Shown here one piece after another: positions 1 to 9,634 of a stretch of 64,000 nucleotides of DNA. Location of the stretch: assembly GCF_030373245.1 (NCBI RefSeq), contig NZ_JAUCZF010000003.1:186001-250000 (forward strand). The letters are read 5' to 3'. Both the position numbers and the translations under genes were made by a program. Positions within the stretch are counted from its first letter, which is position 1, and each line of letters begins with the position of its first letter. Below the pieces are notes generated by a model. It saw only the letters and a list, made by a program, of their open reading frames with translations, had not been told where the DNA came from and did not search any database. Source of the stretch: Hydrogenophaga sp. (GTDB lineage Bacteria > Pseudomonadota > Gammaproteobacteria > Burkholderiales > Burkholderiaceae_C).

Positions 1-1
1 G

Positions 2-1165
<1,164 letters not shown>

Positions 1166-1186
1166 ACCCGGTCTTGCCCGCAGAAA

Positions 1187-1219
1187 AGAAAGGAGCCTTC
1201 GGGCTCCTTTCTGCTTTTT
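1187..1219 (+). terminator. Rho-independent terminator of rpoD
   Basis: A perfect 11-bp stem (1187-1197 with 1202-1212) closes a TTCG tetraloop and is followed by a five-T run. It lies 21 bases after the rpoD stop codon. Confidence 0.93.
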
Positions 1220-1502
1220 GGGTACATCGCCTCATGCACAGACAGCATGGGCATTTCGGGCACACCGCTTGAAATACTAGGGTTAACCCTTAATCTAGGA
1301 GCCTCTGTTGTTGAAGCCGATCCCCGGCCGTTCCGTTCATGTACACCGTGTTTGCTTTCCTGACCCGCCTGCGCTACCGCTTCTCAAGCCAGCCCCGGCT
1401 CTGCGCCACGCCGGGCGCGCGCCAGCCCCGCGCCTGAGCGTTCCGAGGTGACTGCGCGGCGAAGAGACGCCGACCACAATGGGCCTTCCTTTCGGAACGC
1501 CC
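1220..1502. promoter_or_regulatory. Intergenic region with a 12-bp perfect palindrome
   Basis: This stretch before the acyl-CoA synthetase holds no convincing gene. At 1279-1290 it carries the perfect palindrome AGGGTTAACCCT in a locally AT-rich stretch, which suggests an operator for a dimeric regulator. A 32-codon ORF (1339-1437) can be read but has no recognisable features. The palindrome is seen; the operator role is inference. Confidence 0.4.
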
Positions 1503-3296
1503 ATGTCCACACCTCACCCATCCCCGCCGTCCGCTGACGGCTGCCCCACTGGAGCGCCCGCGTGGCATGCCCCGTTCGCGCCGGTCCGTCCGGTGCGAAC
1601 GCCTGAGGATGTGCGCGCGCTGGAAGCCACACCCCTGGCCGAAGCCATCCGCCCGCGCAGCACCTACGAGCTGATCCGCAACAGTGCGCATGCCTTCGGC
1701 GACAAGACCGCCCTCACCTTCCTGCCCACCGCCGAGCCGGGTGCGCCGGCAGTGCGCTGGTCGTATGCGGACCTGCTGGCGCGCGTTCACCAGACCGCCA
1801 ATGCCTTGCACCGCCTGGGTCTGCAGCCCGGCGACGCGGTGGCGATGCTGTTGCCGGGTTGTCTGGAATACCACCTGGCCCTGTGGGGCGGGGCTGCCGC
1901 TGGCATCGTGCAGCCGCTCAACCCGCTGCTGAGCGACGAAAAACTCGCCTCGCTGATGAACGCAGCGCAAGCCCGGGTGCTCATCGCCTGGGGCGACGAA
2001 GCCTCCGAGAGCGACACCGGGCTCTGGGCCAAGGCGCAGCGCGTGCGAGGTCTGGTGCCCACGCTGCGCACCGTGCTGCGCGTGACGCCGCACGGCGAAA
2101 CCGCGCCACCGACCCTACCGGCCGGCTGCCTGGATTTCCACGCCCTCATCGCTGCCGAGCCAGACGATCGCCTCGTCAGCGGCCGCCAGATCGCGCCCAC
2201 CGACATCGCTGCCTACTTCCACACCGGTGGCACCACCGGCGCGCCCAAGCTCGCGCGCCACAGCCACGGCGCGCAGGTGTTCACCGCCTGGGCCTGCGTG
2301 CAGCTGCAAGGCGTTCGCGTGGACGACGTGGCCATCAACGGTTACCCGCTGTTTCATGTGGCCGGCGTGCTGCCGGGATCACTCACCTCGCTGAGCGCCG
2401 GCGCCGAAACCGTCATCCCCACGCCCGCGCTGTTTCGCAACAAGGCCGTGATCGCCAACTACTGGAAGCTGGTGGAAGCGCACAAGGCCACCGTGCTCAC
2501 CGGTGTGCCGACCGTGCTCGCCGCGCTGGCCAACGTAGCGGTGGGCGATGCCGACCTCTCCAGCCTGCGCTACGGCCGCACCGGTGCCGCGCCCATGCCC
2601 GGCGAACTCGCCGCCCGGCTCAAGCAGCTGATCGGCATCCAGGTGCACGAAAGCCTGGGCATGACCGAGATGGCCGGCATCTCCACCATCACCCCACCGG
2701 GCATGACCTCCCCGCCCGGCTGCGTCGGCATCCGCCTGCCCTACACGAAATGGCGCATCGTGGCGCTGGACGAGCAAGGCGGTGCCAGCGACCGCGAATG
2801 CGCACCTGGCGAGGCCGGCATGGTGCTGTTCAAAAGCCCCAATCTGTTCTCCGGCTTTCTGGACGAAGCCGACAACCAGCACGCCTTCACGCCAGATGGC
2901 TGGCTGGCCACCGGCGATCTCGGCCACATCGACGACCAGGAGCGCCTGCACCTGAGCGGCCGAAGCAAAGACCTCATCATCCGCAGTGGCCACAACATCG
3001 ATCCCAAGGTGATCGAAGACGCCCTGGCCGCCCACCCCGCGGTGCAACTCTGCGCCGCCGTCGGCGCGCCCGACGCCTACGCCGGCGAGCTGCCCGTGGT
3101 CTTCGCCACCCTCATCCCCGGCGCCGTCGCCACGGAAGAAGAACTGCTGACCTTCGTGAGCGAGCGGGTGGACGAACCCCCGGCAAGACCGAAGCGCGTG
3201 ACGATCCTGGACACCATGCCCCTGACCAACGTGGGCAAGATCTACAAGCCGGATTTGCGGAAGATGGCAGCGGCGCCAAAGGCCGCGGAGCGTTGA
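1503..3296 (+). CDS. Acyl-CoA synthetase (AMP-dependent ligase, ANL superfamily)
   Basis: A 597-residue adenylate-forming ligase that would activate a carboxylic acid with ATP and load it onto CoA. The phosphate-binding signature is FHTGGTTGAPK at about residues 238-248, followed by the ESLGMTEMAG adenine motif and the hinge TGDLGHIDD...GRSKDLIIRSG. The C-terminal lysine region reads LTNVGKIYKPDLR. The ATG at 1503 gives an N-terminus of MSTPHPSPPS; an in-frame ATG at 1479 would add eight residues. The gene converges with the ArsA-HsdM ORF (10 bases between stops) and has no operon partner, so the substrate (fatty or aromatic acid) cannot be assigned. Confidence 0.88.
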   Translation: MSTPHPSPPSADGCPTGAPAWHAPFAPVRPVRTPEDVRALEATPLAEAIRPRSTYELIRNSAHAFGDKTALTFLPTAEPGAPAVRWSYADLLARVHQTANALHRLGLQPGDAVAMLLPGCLEYHLALWGGAAAGIVQPLNPLLSDEKLASLMNAAQARVLIAWGDEASESDTGLWAKAQRVRGLVPTLRTVLRVTPHGETAPPTLPAGCLDFHALIAAEPDDRLVSGRQIAPTDIAAYFHTGGTTGAPKLARHSHGAQVFTAWACVQLQGVRVDDVAINGYPLFHVAGVLPGSLTSLSAGAETVIPTPALFRNKAVIANYWKLVEAHKATVLTGVPTVLAALANVAVGDADLSSLRYGRTGAAPMPGELAARLKQLIGIQVHESLGMTEMAGISTITPPGMTSPPGCVGIRLPYTKWRIVALDEQGGASDRECAPGEAGMVLFKSPNLFSGFLDEADNQHAFTPDGWLATGDLGHIDDQERLHLSGRSKDLIIRSGHNIDPKVIEDALAAHPAVQLCAAVGAPDAYAGELPVVFATLIPGAVATEEELLTFVSERVDEPPARPKRVTILDTMPLTNVGKIYKPDLRKMAAAPKAAER

Positions 3297-3306
3297 GCGC
3301 AGCCGC

Positions 3307-4242
3307 TCAGGCTGGCTCGGTCAACTCGGCGCCGAGGTCGCCCGCAATCAGCTTGAACTGTTCCAGCGCAGCCTGCAGGTCTTCCACGATCTCCTGTGCG
3401 ATCACCTCGGGCGCGGGCAGGTTGTCGCTATCGGCCAACGAATCGTCCTTCAGCCAGAAGATGTCGAGGCTCGCTTTGTCGCGGGCGGTGATGTCTTCAT
3501 AGCTGTAGTCGCGCCAGCGGCCTTCGGGCTGCTCCGCGCTCCAGGTGGCCTGGCGTTGCTGGCGATTGCCCGCGTTGTAGAGCGTCACGAATTCTTCAAG
3601 GTCCTCGCGCCGCAGCGGGTTGGTCTTCAGCGTGAAATGCTTGTTGGTGCGCAGGTCGTAAATCCAGAGCTTCTTCGTCCACGCCGTTTCGCTGGCCGGC
3701 TTCTTGTCAAAGAACAGCACATTGGCCTTCACGCCCTGCGCATAAAACAGGCCGGTGGGCAGGCTCAAGAGGCGCAGCGTGTGGCCGGTGGGGGCGGTGT
3801 CAAACACCACGTGGTCGCAGCGGCTTTCCCCGCCCTCGCCCGCCAGCAGCGCGGCGAATTCGTCGAAGGCGGCGATCTCGGTGGTGCACGCGCCCGAGAG
3901 CTGCTCGCGCACGGTCTGGCGCTCTGCATCGCTTGCGCTGGCTTCCAGTTGCGCCAGCACACGCTGGCGGTAGGCCTCGGCGGCGGTGTCGGGATCGATG
4001 TTGAGCATCTCAAGCCCGGGCACGCCGGGTACGGCCACCGGCTGGTTGGACAGCGCCACGCCGAGCATTTCGTCGAGGTTGGACGCGGCATCGGTGCTCA
4101 CCAGCAACACGCGTTGCCCGCCATCGGCCAGACGAATAGCAGCGGCGGTGGCGAGCGAGGTCTTGCCAACGCCGCCCTTGCCTGTGAAAAACAGGTAGCG
4201 GGTAGCTGCCGCGACAAAGCCGGGAATGGGGGTGGGGTTCAT
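3307..4242 (-). CDS. Chimeric ORF: ArsA/GET3-type ATPase N-terminus fused to type I restriction methylase (HsdM) C-terminus
   Basis: One uninterrupted 311-codon frame joins two unrelated families. Residues 1 to about 160 are an ArsA-type anion pump ATPase: deviant Walker A GKGGVGKTS (21-29), switch I STDAASNLDEM (49-59), the LSGACTTEIAAFDEF segment whose Cys119 matches a metalloid-binding Cys of ArsA, and switch II DTAPTGHTLRLL (148-159). From about residue 161 (base ~3762) the sequence becomes the C-terminus of a type I DNA methyltransferase M subunit: LPTGLFYAQGVKANVLFFDKK, the KLWIYDLRTN segment, RDKASLDIFWLKD and an EIVEDLQAAL helix. The remaining ArsA sequence and the HsdM SAM-binding and NPPF catalytic motifs are absent. 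It lies 62 bases after the sensor kinase gene, on the same strand. Neither parental activity is expected to be complete; it may be a deletion scar. Confidence 0.85.
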   Translation of the reverse strand: MNPTPIPGFVAAATRYLFFTGKGGVGKTSLATAAAIRLADGGQRVLLVSTDAASNLDEMLGVALSNQPVAVPGVPGLEMLNIDPDTAAEAYRQRVLAQLEASASDAERQTVREQLSGACTTEIAAFDEFAALLAGEGGESRCDHVVFDTAPTGHTLRLLSLPTGLFYAQGVKANVLFFDKKPASETAWTKKLWIYDLRTNKHFTLKTNPLRREDLEEFVTLYNAGNRQQRQATWSAEQPEGRWRDYSYEDITARDKASLDIFWLKDDSLADSDNLPAPEVIAQEIVEDLQAALEQFKLIAGDLGAELTEPA

Positions 4243-4304
4243 GGCCCACAGCTTGGCACGAAGCGCCCGCCCAGACCCTGATGCGCATCAAGCGCGATGG
4301 AACT

Positions 4305-5714
4305 TCAGGCGCCGGGCAAGGTGACGGTGACCGCCAGCCCAGGCTGCGCATTGCGCACTTCAAACCGCCCGCCGTGCGCGCTGGCCACCAGCTTGCACAG
4401 GTAGAGCCCCAGGCCGACGCCGCCGGTGCTTCGGGTGCGCGCGCTCTCGGGCCGGTAAAAGGCCTGGGCCAGCTGGGGCAGCTGGTCTTCGGGCACACCT
4501 GGCCCGTGGTCGCGCACCTCGATCTGCAGGCCTTTCCCTGCTTTGCGCAGGCTGAGCTCGGGCGGATGCAACGCGCCGGCGCTGTGGCGCAGGGCGTTGT
4601 CGAGCAGGTTGCGCAGCAGCAGGCGAATGCGGGTGGGGTCCAGCGCGAGGCGGGGCAACGCAGGATCGGTGTGCAAGGTGATCTCGGGCCGCGCGCCAGC
4701 GCGCTCGGGCTGACGCGCCAGCACCTCGGCCACCACCTCACCGGCCAGCGCAGCCAGGTCGACGGGCTCGCGCTGCAGCGCGGCGTGGTTGCCCGAGAGG
4801 CGCTCGCTCTCCAGTAGGTCGGTGATCAGCGTGGCCATCTCTTGCAGGTCGCGCAGCAGCGCCAGGCGCTGTGGATTGACGTCGGCGGTTTCGGGCAGCA
4901 GCTCGGTGTTGAGGCGGGCGCGGGTGAGCGGGCTGCGCAGCTCGTGGCTGATGGCCAGCAGCAGCGCGCGCTTGGCCTCCAGCATCTGGTGGATGTCCTG
5001 CCCCATGGTGTTGATGGTGGCGGCGAGCTGGCCCAGCTCGTCGGGCCGTGTCGGGCGCTGCACGGGAATGGGCTGGCCAAACTCGCCAGCGCCAAAGCGC
5101 TGGGCACCGGCGCGGATGGCATCCAGCGGGCGCAGCAGGCGGCGCACATACAGCCAGGCGAGCATCGTGAGCACCAGCAGCGCGGTGATGGCGAAGCCCA
5201 CCAGCCGCGGGCGGCGCTCAAACACGGCCTCGTTGATGCCGAACTCGATGGTGTGGCCGTCGGCCGTGGTTCGATGCAGGATGCGCTGCCACTCCCGATC
5301 ACCATTCCCGCGCTCGCCGTCCCAGCCGCGGCCGTCGGTCTGATCCCAGCGCTCGCGCTGCCAGTCGGGGCGCTGCTGCTCGGGGTGAGAGGACCAGGTG
5401 ATCTGCGGCCCGGTGATGCGCACGGTGAGCGGCAGTCGCTGAGTGAGCGCCAGTGCGGCAGCTTCGCTGGGCGTGCCGCTGGCGGTGATGTCGGCGGCGA
5501 GGTGATCGACATAGTCCATCAGCAGCGGGCGCGCGGCTTCGCGCCAGCCGAGCGAAAACGCCTTCTGCGCCCCGCTGAAAAACACGCTGGTCATCGCAGC
5601 GGCGAGCAGCAGAAACACCAGCACCAGGCGCAGCTTGATGGAGGTGCCGAGCGCCAGGCGCGCGCGGCGGTGCCAGGGTGTCGGCGCCTGAGCGGCGATG
5701 GTTGGCTCGCTCAT
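4305..5714 (-). CDS. Sensor histidine kinase of a two-component system (HAMP-HisKA-HATPase)
   Basis: A 469-residue inner-membrane kinase. An N-terminal transmembrane helix (about 27-45), a periplasmic sensor region of roughly 130 residues, a second helix near residues 173-190, a HAMP linker, the phospho-acceptor box ISHELRSPLTR, and an ATPase domain with an N-box (LLRNLLDNALRHS), DHGPGVPED and GGVGLGLYLCK are visible in order. It overlaps the upstream response regulator gene by ATGA (4 bases), so the pair is translationally coupled. A CpxP/Spy-like lipoprotein gene lies just upstream, which suggests an envelope-stress or metal-responsive CpxA-like role; the actual signal is not readable from the sequence. 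Confidence 0.93.
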   Translation of the reverse strand: MSEPTIAAQAPTPWHRRARLALGTSIKLRLVLVFLLLAAAMTSVFFSGAQKAFSLGWREAARPLLMDYVDHLAADITASGTPSEAAALALTQRLPLTVRITGPQITWSSHPEQQRPDWQRERWDQTDGRGWDGERGNGDREWQRILHRTTADGHTIEFGINEAVFERRPRLVGFAITALLVLTMLAWLYVRRLLRPLDAIRAGAQRFGAGEFGQPIPVQRPTRPDELGQLAATINTMGQDIHQMLEAKRALLLAISHELRSPLTRARLNTELLPETADVNPQRLALLRDLQEMATLITDLLESERLSGNHAALQREPVDLAALAGEVVAEVLARQPERAGARPEITLHTDPALPRLALDPTRIRLLLRNLLDNALRHSAGALHPPELSLRKAGKGLQIEVRDHGPGVPEDQLPQLAQAFYRPESARTRSTGGVGLGLYLCKLVASAHGGRFEVRNAQPGLAVTVTLPGA

Positions 5715-6400
5715 GTGGCTCGGCGCAGCGCCAGCGCGTAGCCGGCGTTGCGCAGGGTCTTGATACAGTCCAGCGGCTCCAGCTTCTTGCGCAGCCGGCT
5801 GATGACGATGTCGACCGCGCGCGTCAGCAGCTCGGCCTCGTGACCGCGCAGGTGGTTCAGGATGTCGTCGCGGCTGTAGACCTTGCCCGGCTCGCGGGCC
5901 AGCAACAGCAGCAGTTCGTACTCGGTTCCCGTGAGGTCGACCGCTTCGCCCTGGCGCGACACTTCCCGGCGCACCGGGTCGATCACCAGGCCTTCAAACA
6001 CCAGCTCACCCGGCGCGCGCACCGCTGCCTTCACGGCACCCGTTCGCCGGCGCAGCAGGGTCTGAATGCGCGCCACCAGCTCGCGCGGCTCGAAGGGCTT
6101 GGGCAGGTAATCGTCCGCGCCCAGCTCCAGACCGACCACGCGGTCCATCACATCACCGCGCGCAGTGAGCATGACGATGGGGATATCGCTTTCCTTGCGG
6201 ATGGTGCGACACAGCTCGAAGCCGTCCATCTCGGGCAGCATCACATCGAGAATGGCGGCGTCAAACGGCTGGCGCCGCAACAGCGCCAGCCCATCGCTGG
6301 GCTTGAAGGCGTGGGTGAGGCCGAGCTCGAAGCGCTGGAAATAGGTGGCCAGCGGCGGGCCGAGCTGTTCGTCGTCGTCGATGAGCAAGATGCGGTGCAT
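5711..6400 (-). CDS. OmpR-family response regulator
   Basis: A 229-residue two-domain regulator. The receiver domain carries the acidic pair near residues 8-10 (IDDDE), the phospho-acceptor Asp in AAILDVMLPEMDGFELC, the conserved Thr in VMLTARGD and the Lys in YLPKPFEPRELVARI. The C-terminal winged helix shows the OmpR-type DLTGTEYELLLLLA and DILNHLRG...RAVDIVISRLRKKLEP segments. It is phosphorylated by the kinase encoded immediately downstream, with which it overlaps by four bases, and probably controls the adjacent Spy/CpxP-like gene as in Cpx systems (inference from context). Confidence 0.94.
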   Translation of the reverse strand: MHRILLIDDDEQLGPPLATYFQRFELGLTHAFKPSDGLALLRRQPFDAAILDVMLPEMDGFELCRTIRKESDIPIVMLTARGDVMDRVVGLELGADDYLPKPFEPRELVARIQTLLRRRTGAVKAAVRAPGELVFEGLVIDPVRREVSRQGEAVDLTGTEYELLLLLAREPGKVYSRDDILNHLRGHEAELLTRAVDIVISRLRKKLEPLDCIKTLRNAGYALALRRAT

Positions 6401-6470
6401 GCGGCATTCTCACACCGCCGCGCGGGCCCAGACTTCTGGGCGCTGCGCGGCGGCACAGCAGCAGAGGTGA

Positions 6471-6941
6471 TCAGCCGCGACCCCACCAGCCACCGCGCTT
6501 GTCCATGCGCTCGCGCACCTGGGCCTGCTGGGCGGGGTTGAGGCTGTCGTAGAAGTCGGCCATGGCGGCGATCACCTTGGGGCCGCCGGCCTGCACCACT
6601 TCGGTCTTCTGGGTCAGCAGTGTCTGGGCGCGGGCGCGATCAAACTTCTCGCCAGCGACCAAAGCCTTCATCTCGGCGCGCGGGGCGGCGCTGTCACCGC
6701 GCAAGGCCTTGCGTTGCGCGATCATTTCGTCGGCCAGCACGCCGAGCTTGAGCTTCTGCGCTTCGTTGAGTTCGAGCTTGTCGCTCACGCGCTCGATCAC
6801 CTTGCCACGCATCTCGACCACGCGCTCTTCGCTCATGGGGCCGCGCTCATGGCCGCCGCGGTGGCCGCAGGCAGAGAGGCCGCCCAGCAGGATGGTGGCG
6901 CCGGCAACGCCGATAAGGGTTTTCTTGATCCAGGGTTTCAT
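6471..6941 (-). CDS. Spy/CpxP-like periplasmic lipoprotein
   Basis: A 156-residue protein with a lipoprotein signal: Lys-rich start (MKPWIKK), a hydrophobic stretch and the lipobox LSAC with the acylated Cys at residue 25. The mature part is helical and has two LTxxQ-like motifs (LNEAQKLKLGVL and LNPAQQAQVRERM), the hallmark of CpxP/Spy/CnrX-type periplasmic chaperones or metal sensors. A His-rich segment (HRGGHE) follows the lipid anchor. It sits 70 bases upstream of the response regulator on the same strand, the usual arrangement for an accessory sensor that restrains the kinase. The exact ligand is unknown. Confidence 0.82.
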   Translation of the reverse strand: MKPWIKKTLIGVAGATILLGGLSACGHRGGHERGPMSEERVVEMRGKVIERVSDKLELNEAQKLKLGVLADEMIAQRKALRGDSAAPRAEMKALVAGEKFDRARAQTLLTQKTEVVQAGGPKVIAAMADFYDSLNPAQQAQVRERMDKRGGWWGRG

Positions 6942-7009
6942 GACGGTGTTCCTTTCAGAACGGGTTGAACATGACCGCCATGGTGCCCGGGGGTGACGCG
7001 CGATGGGTC

Positions 7010-7987
7010 TCAGCGCGGTGTCGCTTTTTTTCGTTTTGTATCGGGCTGGGTGACTGAGCGCACCCGGGCCAGGTAATCGATCACATGCTGGCCCAGGCGC
7101 TCGGCCACGATGCGCGCCACCCGGGGCAGCGCGCGGTTCGCGCTGATGGCCACGCCGATGGTCTGCGCCTGGGCACTCTTGTCGAGCACCGGCACAAAGC
7201 GCACGCTGCCCTCAAGTATCTCGGGACCCATGTCGAGCTCGGAGGTGAGTGCGACATGGGTGCCGCTGCGCACCAGGCTCTTGAGCAACTGCAAGGAGTT
7301 CGTGACCAGCGGAGGCCGCGCCTCCTCGATCAGCCAGTGGTGTCGCCGGTCCAGGTAGCGGCGAATGGCCAGCGCCCGGCTTTGTGCGGCCAGCGGCCAG
7401 GCCGCCACTTCCTTGAAGCTCACATGGGGAAGACGGGCCAGCGGGTGCGTCGGCGTCATGGCGCACCCAAGCGGCAGATCGGCCACACACACCATGTGCA
7501 GCTCCCGCCCGGCCTTGAGATTGAAGGCCACCACCAGATCGACATCGCCCTCGCTGAGATGCCGGACCGCATCGTCGGTGTTCACGATCTCCACGTCCAG
7601 CACCACGCCGGGGTACTCGCGGTTGACGATGTGCACGAACTCGGGCAGCAAGCCGTTGGCGTGGCTGTCCATGGCCGCGATGCGCAGGTGGCCCTGGCTC
7701 ACGCCCTGGAGCTGCTTGATGTCGGAGAGCGTTCGGCCGAGGTCGGCCTTCCAGCGCTGCGACAAGGCCAGCAGCAGCTCGCCCGCTGCCGTGGGCCGCA
7801 TGCCACGGGCCACGCGCTCGAACAAAGGCACGCCCAGATCCTGCTCCAGCAGCAGGATCTGCCGATCGATGGCAGATGCCGAGATAGAAACCTCGCGCGC
7901 GGCCGCCTGCACCGAACCCAGGTGGGCCACGGCCGTCAGGTACCGCAAGGCCTTGGGATGAAGCGGGTTGTTGGACAGGTTGGTCAT
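7010..7987 (-). CDS. LysR-family transcriptional regulator of the ureide gene set
   Basis: A 325-residue LysR protein. The open frame continues upstream to 8680, but the ATG at 7987 (MTNLSNNPLHPKALRYL) places the winged helix-turn-helix (AAREVSISASAIDRQILLLEQDLGVPLFER) at the correct distance. The C-terminal part is a periplasmic-binding-protein-like effector domain. It is divergent from the OHCU decarboxylase gene, with 75 bases between the two start codons, so it very likely controls that set. The effector is not known; a ureide or purine intermediate is a reasonable guess. The stop codon is close to the C-terminal Lys/Arg-rich tail KRKKATPR. Confidence 0.88.
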   Translation of the reverse strand: MTNLSNNPLHPKALRYLTAVAHLGSVQAAAREVSISASAIDRQILLLEQDLGVPLFERVARGMRPTAAGELLLALSQRWKADLGRTLSDIKQLQGVSQGHLRIAAMDSHANGLLPEFVHIVNREYPGVVLDVEIVNTDDAVRHLSEGDVDLVVAFNLKAGRELHMVCVADLPLGCAMTPTHPLARLPHVSFKEVAAWPLAAQSRALAIRRYLDRRHHWLIEEARPPLVTNSLQLLKSLVRSGTHVALTSELDMGPEILEGSVRFVPVLDKSAQAQTIGVAISANRALPRVARIVAERLGQHVIDYLARVRSVTQPDTKRKKATPR

Positions 7988-8062
7988 GCGAATTATTAGA
8001 ACGCAATCCACATCAATATGCGATGGACAGCAACAGAAGCAGGCGCGAGACTGCACCTCATC

Positions 8063-8638
8063 ATGAAGCCGGGTTTTCCCACTCCCATCCCGTTTGCGCA
8101 GCTGCAGTCCCTGGACCGCCCTGACTTTGCCGCGCTGCTTTCCACCGTGGTCGAACATTCGCCCTGGGTGGCCGAGCAGACCTGGCAGCGGCGCCCATTT
8201 GCCTCCTGGACCGCCCTCTTCCTGGCGCTGGAGCAAACGCTGCGCGAGGCCGAGCCCGCGCAGCAGCTCGCCTTGCTGCAAGCGCATCCCGAACTCGCCG
8301 GTCGGGAAGCTCAGGCCGGCAGCATGACGAGCGACTCGCAGAGCGAACAGGGTCGCCTGGGTCTTCTGAGTCTGCAGCCCCACGAGCTTGAGCGTCTCGC
8401 GGCCCTCAACCAGCGCTACCGGCTGCGTTTCGGCATCCCGTTCATTGCGGCGCTGCGCCTTCACGAATCGCTCGCTTCGGTTTTCGCAACCTTCGAAGTT
8501 CGGCTCGGGAACGACCCCAGCACCGAGCGGGCGATCGCCCTTCGCCAGGTGGGCCAGGTCATGCACGGTCGGCTGGAAAAGACGGTCTTGCCCGAGTCCC
8601 CCGGATCTCCTCACCATCCCCTTGTTTCCACTGCCTAA
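8063..8638 (+). CDS. uraD: 2-oxo-4-hydroxy-4-carboxy-5-ureidoimidazoline (OHCU) decarboxylase
   Basis: A 191-residue protein of the OHCU decarboxylase family, which converts the unstable urate breakdown product OHCU into (S)-allantoin. Visible family features are HPELAGR (catalytic His in HPxL), the SDSQSEQGRLGL segment carrying the conserved Ser and Glu, the YRLRFGIPFIAALR stretch and a final NDPSTERAIALRQVGQVMHGRL. I chose the ATG at 8063 (MKPGFPTP); an earlier in-frame start at 8018 would add 15 residues without family resemblance. The gene begins a plus-strand set with a Bug protein (10 bases later) and a hydroxyisourate-hydrolase-like gene. Urate oxidase itself is not in the window. Confidence 0.88.
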   Translation: MKPGFPTPIPFAQLQSLDRPDFAALLSTVVEHSPWVAEQTWQRRPFASWTALFLALEQTLREAEPAQQLALLQAHPELAGREAQAGSMTSDSQSEQGRLGLLSLQPHELERLAALNQRYRLRFGIPFIAALRLHESLASVFATFEVRLGNDPSTERAIALRQVGQVMHGRLEKTVLPESPGSPHHPLVSTA

Positions 8639-8648
8639 GAGGTATGCC

Positions 8649-9623
8649 ATGACAGCCACCCGCCGCTCCCTTCTCGCCACCAGTCTTCTGATGGCCTTTG
8701 CTGTCTCACCGGTGCAGGCTCAGGCCTGGCCGCAGAAGCCGATCAAGATCATCGTGACCTTCAACCCGGGAGGCTCTTCGGACATCGTGGCGCGCCTGCT
8801 CCAGCCCGGTCTGCAGGAGAAGCTGGGCCAGCCGGTGGTGGTGGAAAACAAGCCGGGTGCGGGCAGCACCATCGGCGCCGACGCCGTGGCCAAGGCGCCC
8901 GCCGATGGCTACACCTTGCTGCTGTCGAACACCGCCCCCATCAGCATCTCGCCATTCATGATGGACAAGGCCCCCTACGATCCGGTCAAGAGCTTTTCGC
9001 ATGTGGCCCACATCGGCTCGGTCCCCAATGTGTTCGTGGTGCACCCGTCGGTACCCGCCAAGACCATGCCCGAGCTGATCAAGTGGATCGGCGCTCAAAG
9101 TACACCGGTGAACTACGGATCGGGCGGCGTGGGCTCCATCGGCCACATCGTCGGCGAGATGTTCAAGCAGCAGCATCAGCTCAAGATGGAGCATGTGCCG
9201 TACAAGGGTTCTGCACCCATGCACGCCGATCTGCTCGGTGGTCGACTGCAATTCGCGGTGGACACGCTGACCCAGAACGTGCCCTACATCCAGGACGGCA
9301 AGCTGGTGGGCCTGGCGGTCACTGCGCGCACCCGGGCCGCCATGGCGCCCGCGCTGCCCACGGTGGTTGAGGCGGGCTTCCCCAAACTTGTCGCCGACAA
9401 CTTCCTCGGTCTCTCCGCGCCCGCGGGCACACCGGCTGACGTGGTGGAGAAGCTGAACAAGGCCGTCACCGAGGTGGTGGCGCAACCCACGGTCGCCAAA
9501 CGCCTGGCCGAGCTGGGGGTCACTCCCGAACCCATGAGCGCCGCCGAATTCACCAAGTTCGTGACCGATCAGGTGTCGGTCTGGGCGCCGGCGGTCAAGG
9601 CGTCTGGCGCGCGGATGAACTGA
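8649..9623 (+). CDS. Tripartite tricarboxylate transporter (Bug/TctC-type) periplasmic binding protein
   Basis: A 324-residue secreted binding protein. The ATG at 8649 starts MTATRRSLLATSLLMAFAV, a signal peptide with a likely cleavage after VQAQA. The mature start WPQKPIKIIVTFNPGGSSD and the ENKPGAGSTIGADAVAKAPADGYTL-type block are diagnostic of the Bug family that is greatly expanded in Burkholderiales. No TctA or TctB membrane gene is adjacent. Its place between OHCU decarboxylase and the hydroxyisourate-hydrolase-like gene suggests capture of a purine-derived ureide or related acid (inference). Confidence 0.9.
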   Translation: MTATRRSLLATSLLMAFAVSPVQAQAWPQKPIKIIVTFNPGGSSDIVARLLQPGLQEKLGQPVVVENKPGAGSTIGADAVAKAPADGYTLLLSNTAPISISPFMMDKAPYDPVKSFSHVAHIGSVPNVFVVHPSVPAKTMPELIKWIGAQSTPVNYGSGGVGSIGHIVGEMFKQQHQLKMEHVPYKGSAPMHADLLGGRLQFAVDTLTQNVPYIQDGKLVGLAVTARTRAAMAPALPTVVEAGFPKLVADNFLGLSAPAGTPADVVEKLNKAVTEVVAQPTVAKRLAELGVTPEPMSAAEFTKFVTDQVSVWAPAVKASGARMN

Positions 9624-9634
9624 AGGCCGGCTAC

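Noticed and set aside
1339..1437. 32-codon ORF before the acyl-CoA synthetase
   Set aside because: Too short, no family, and no clear ribosome site.
7988..8680. N-terminal extension of the LysR gene
   Set aside because: The helix-turn-helix begins correctly from the ATG at 7987, and the extension is antisense to the OHCU decarboxylase gene.
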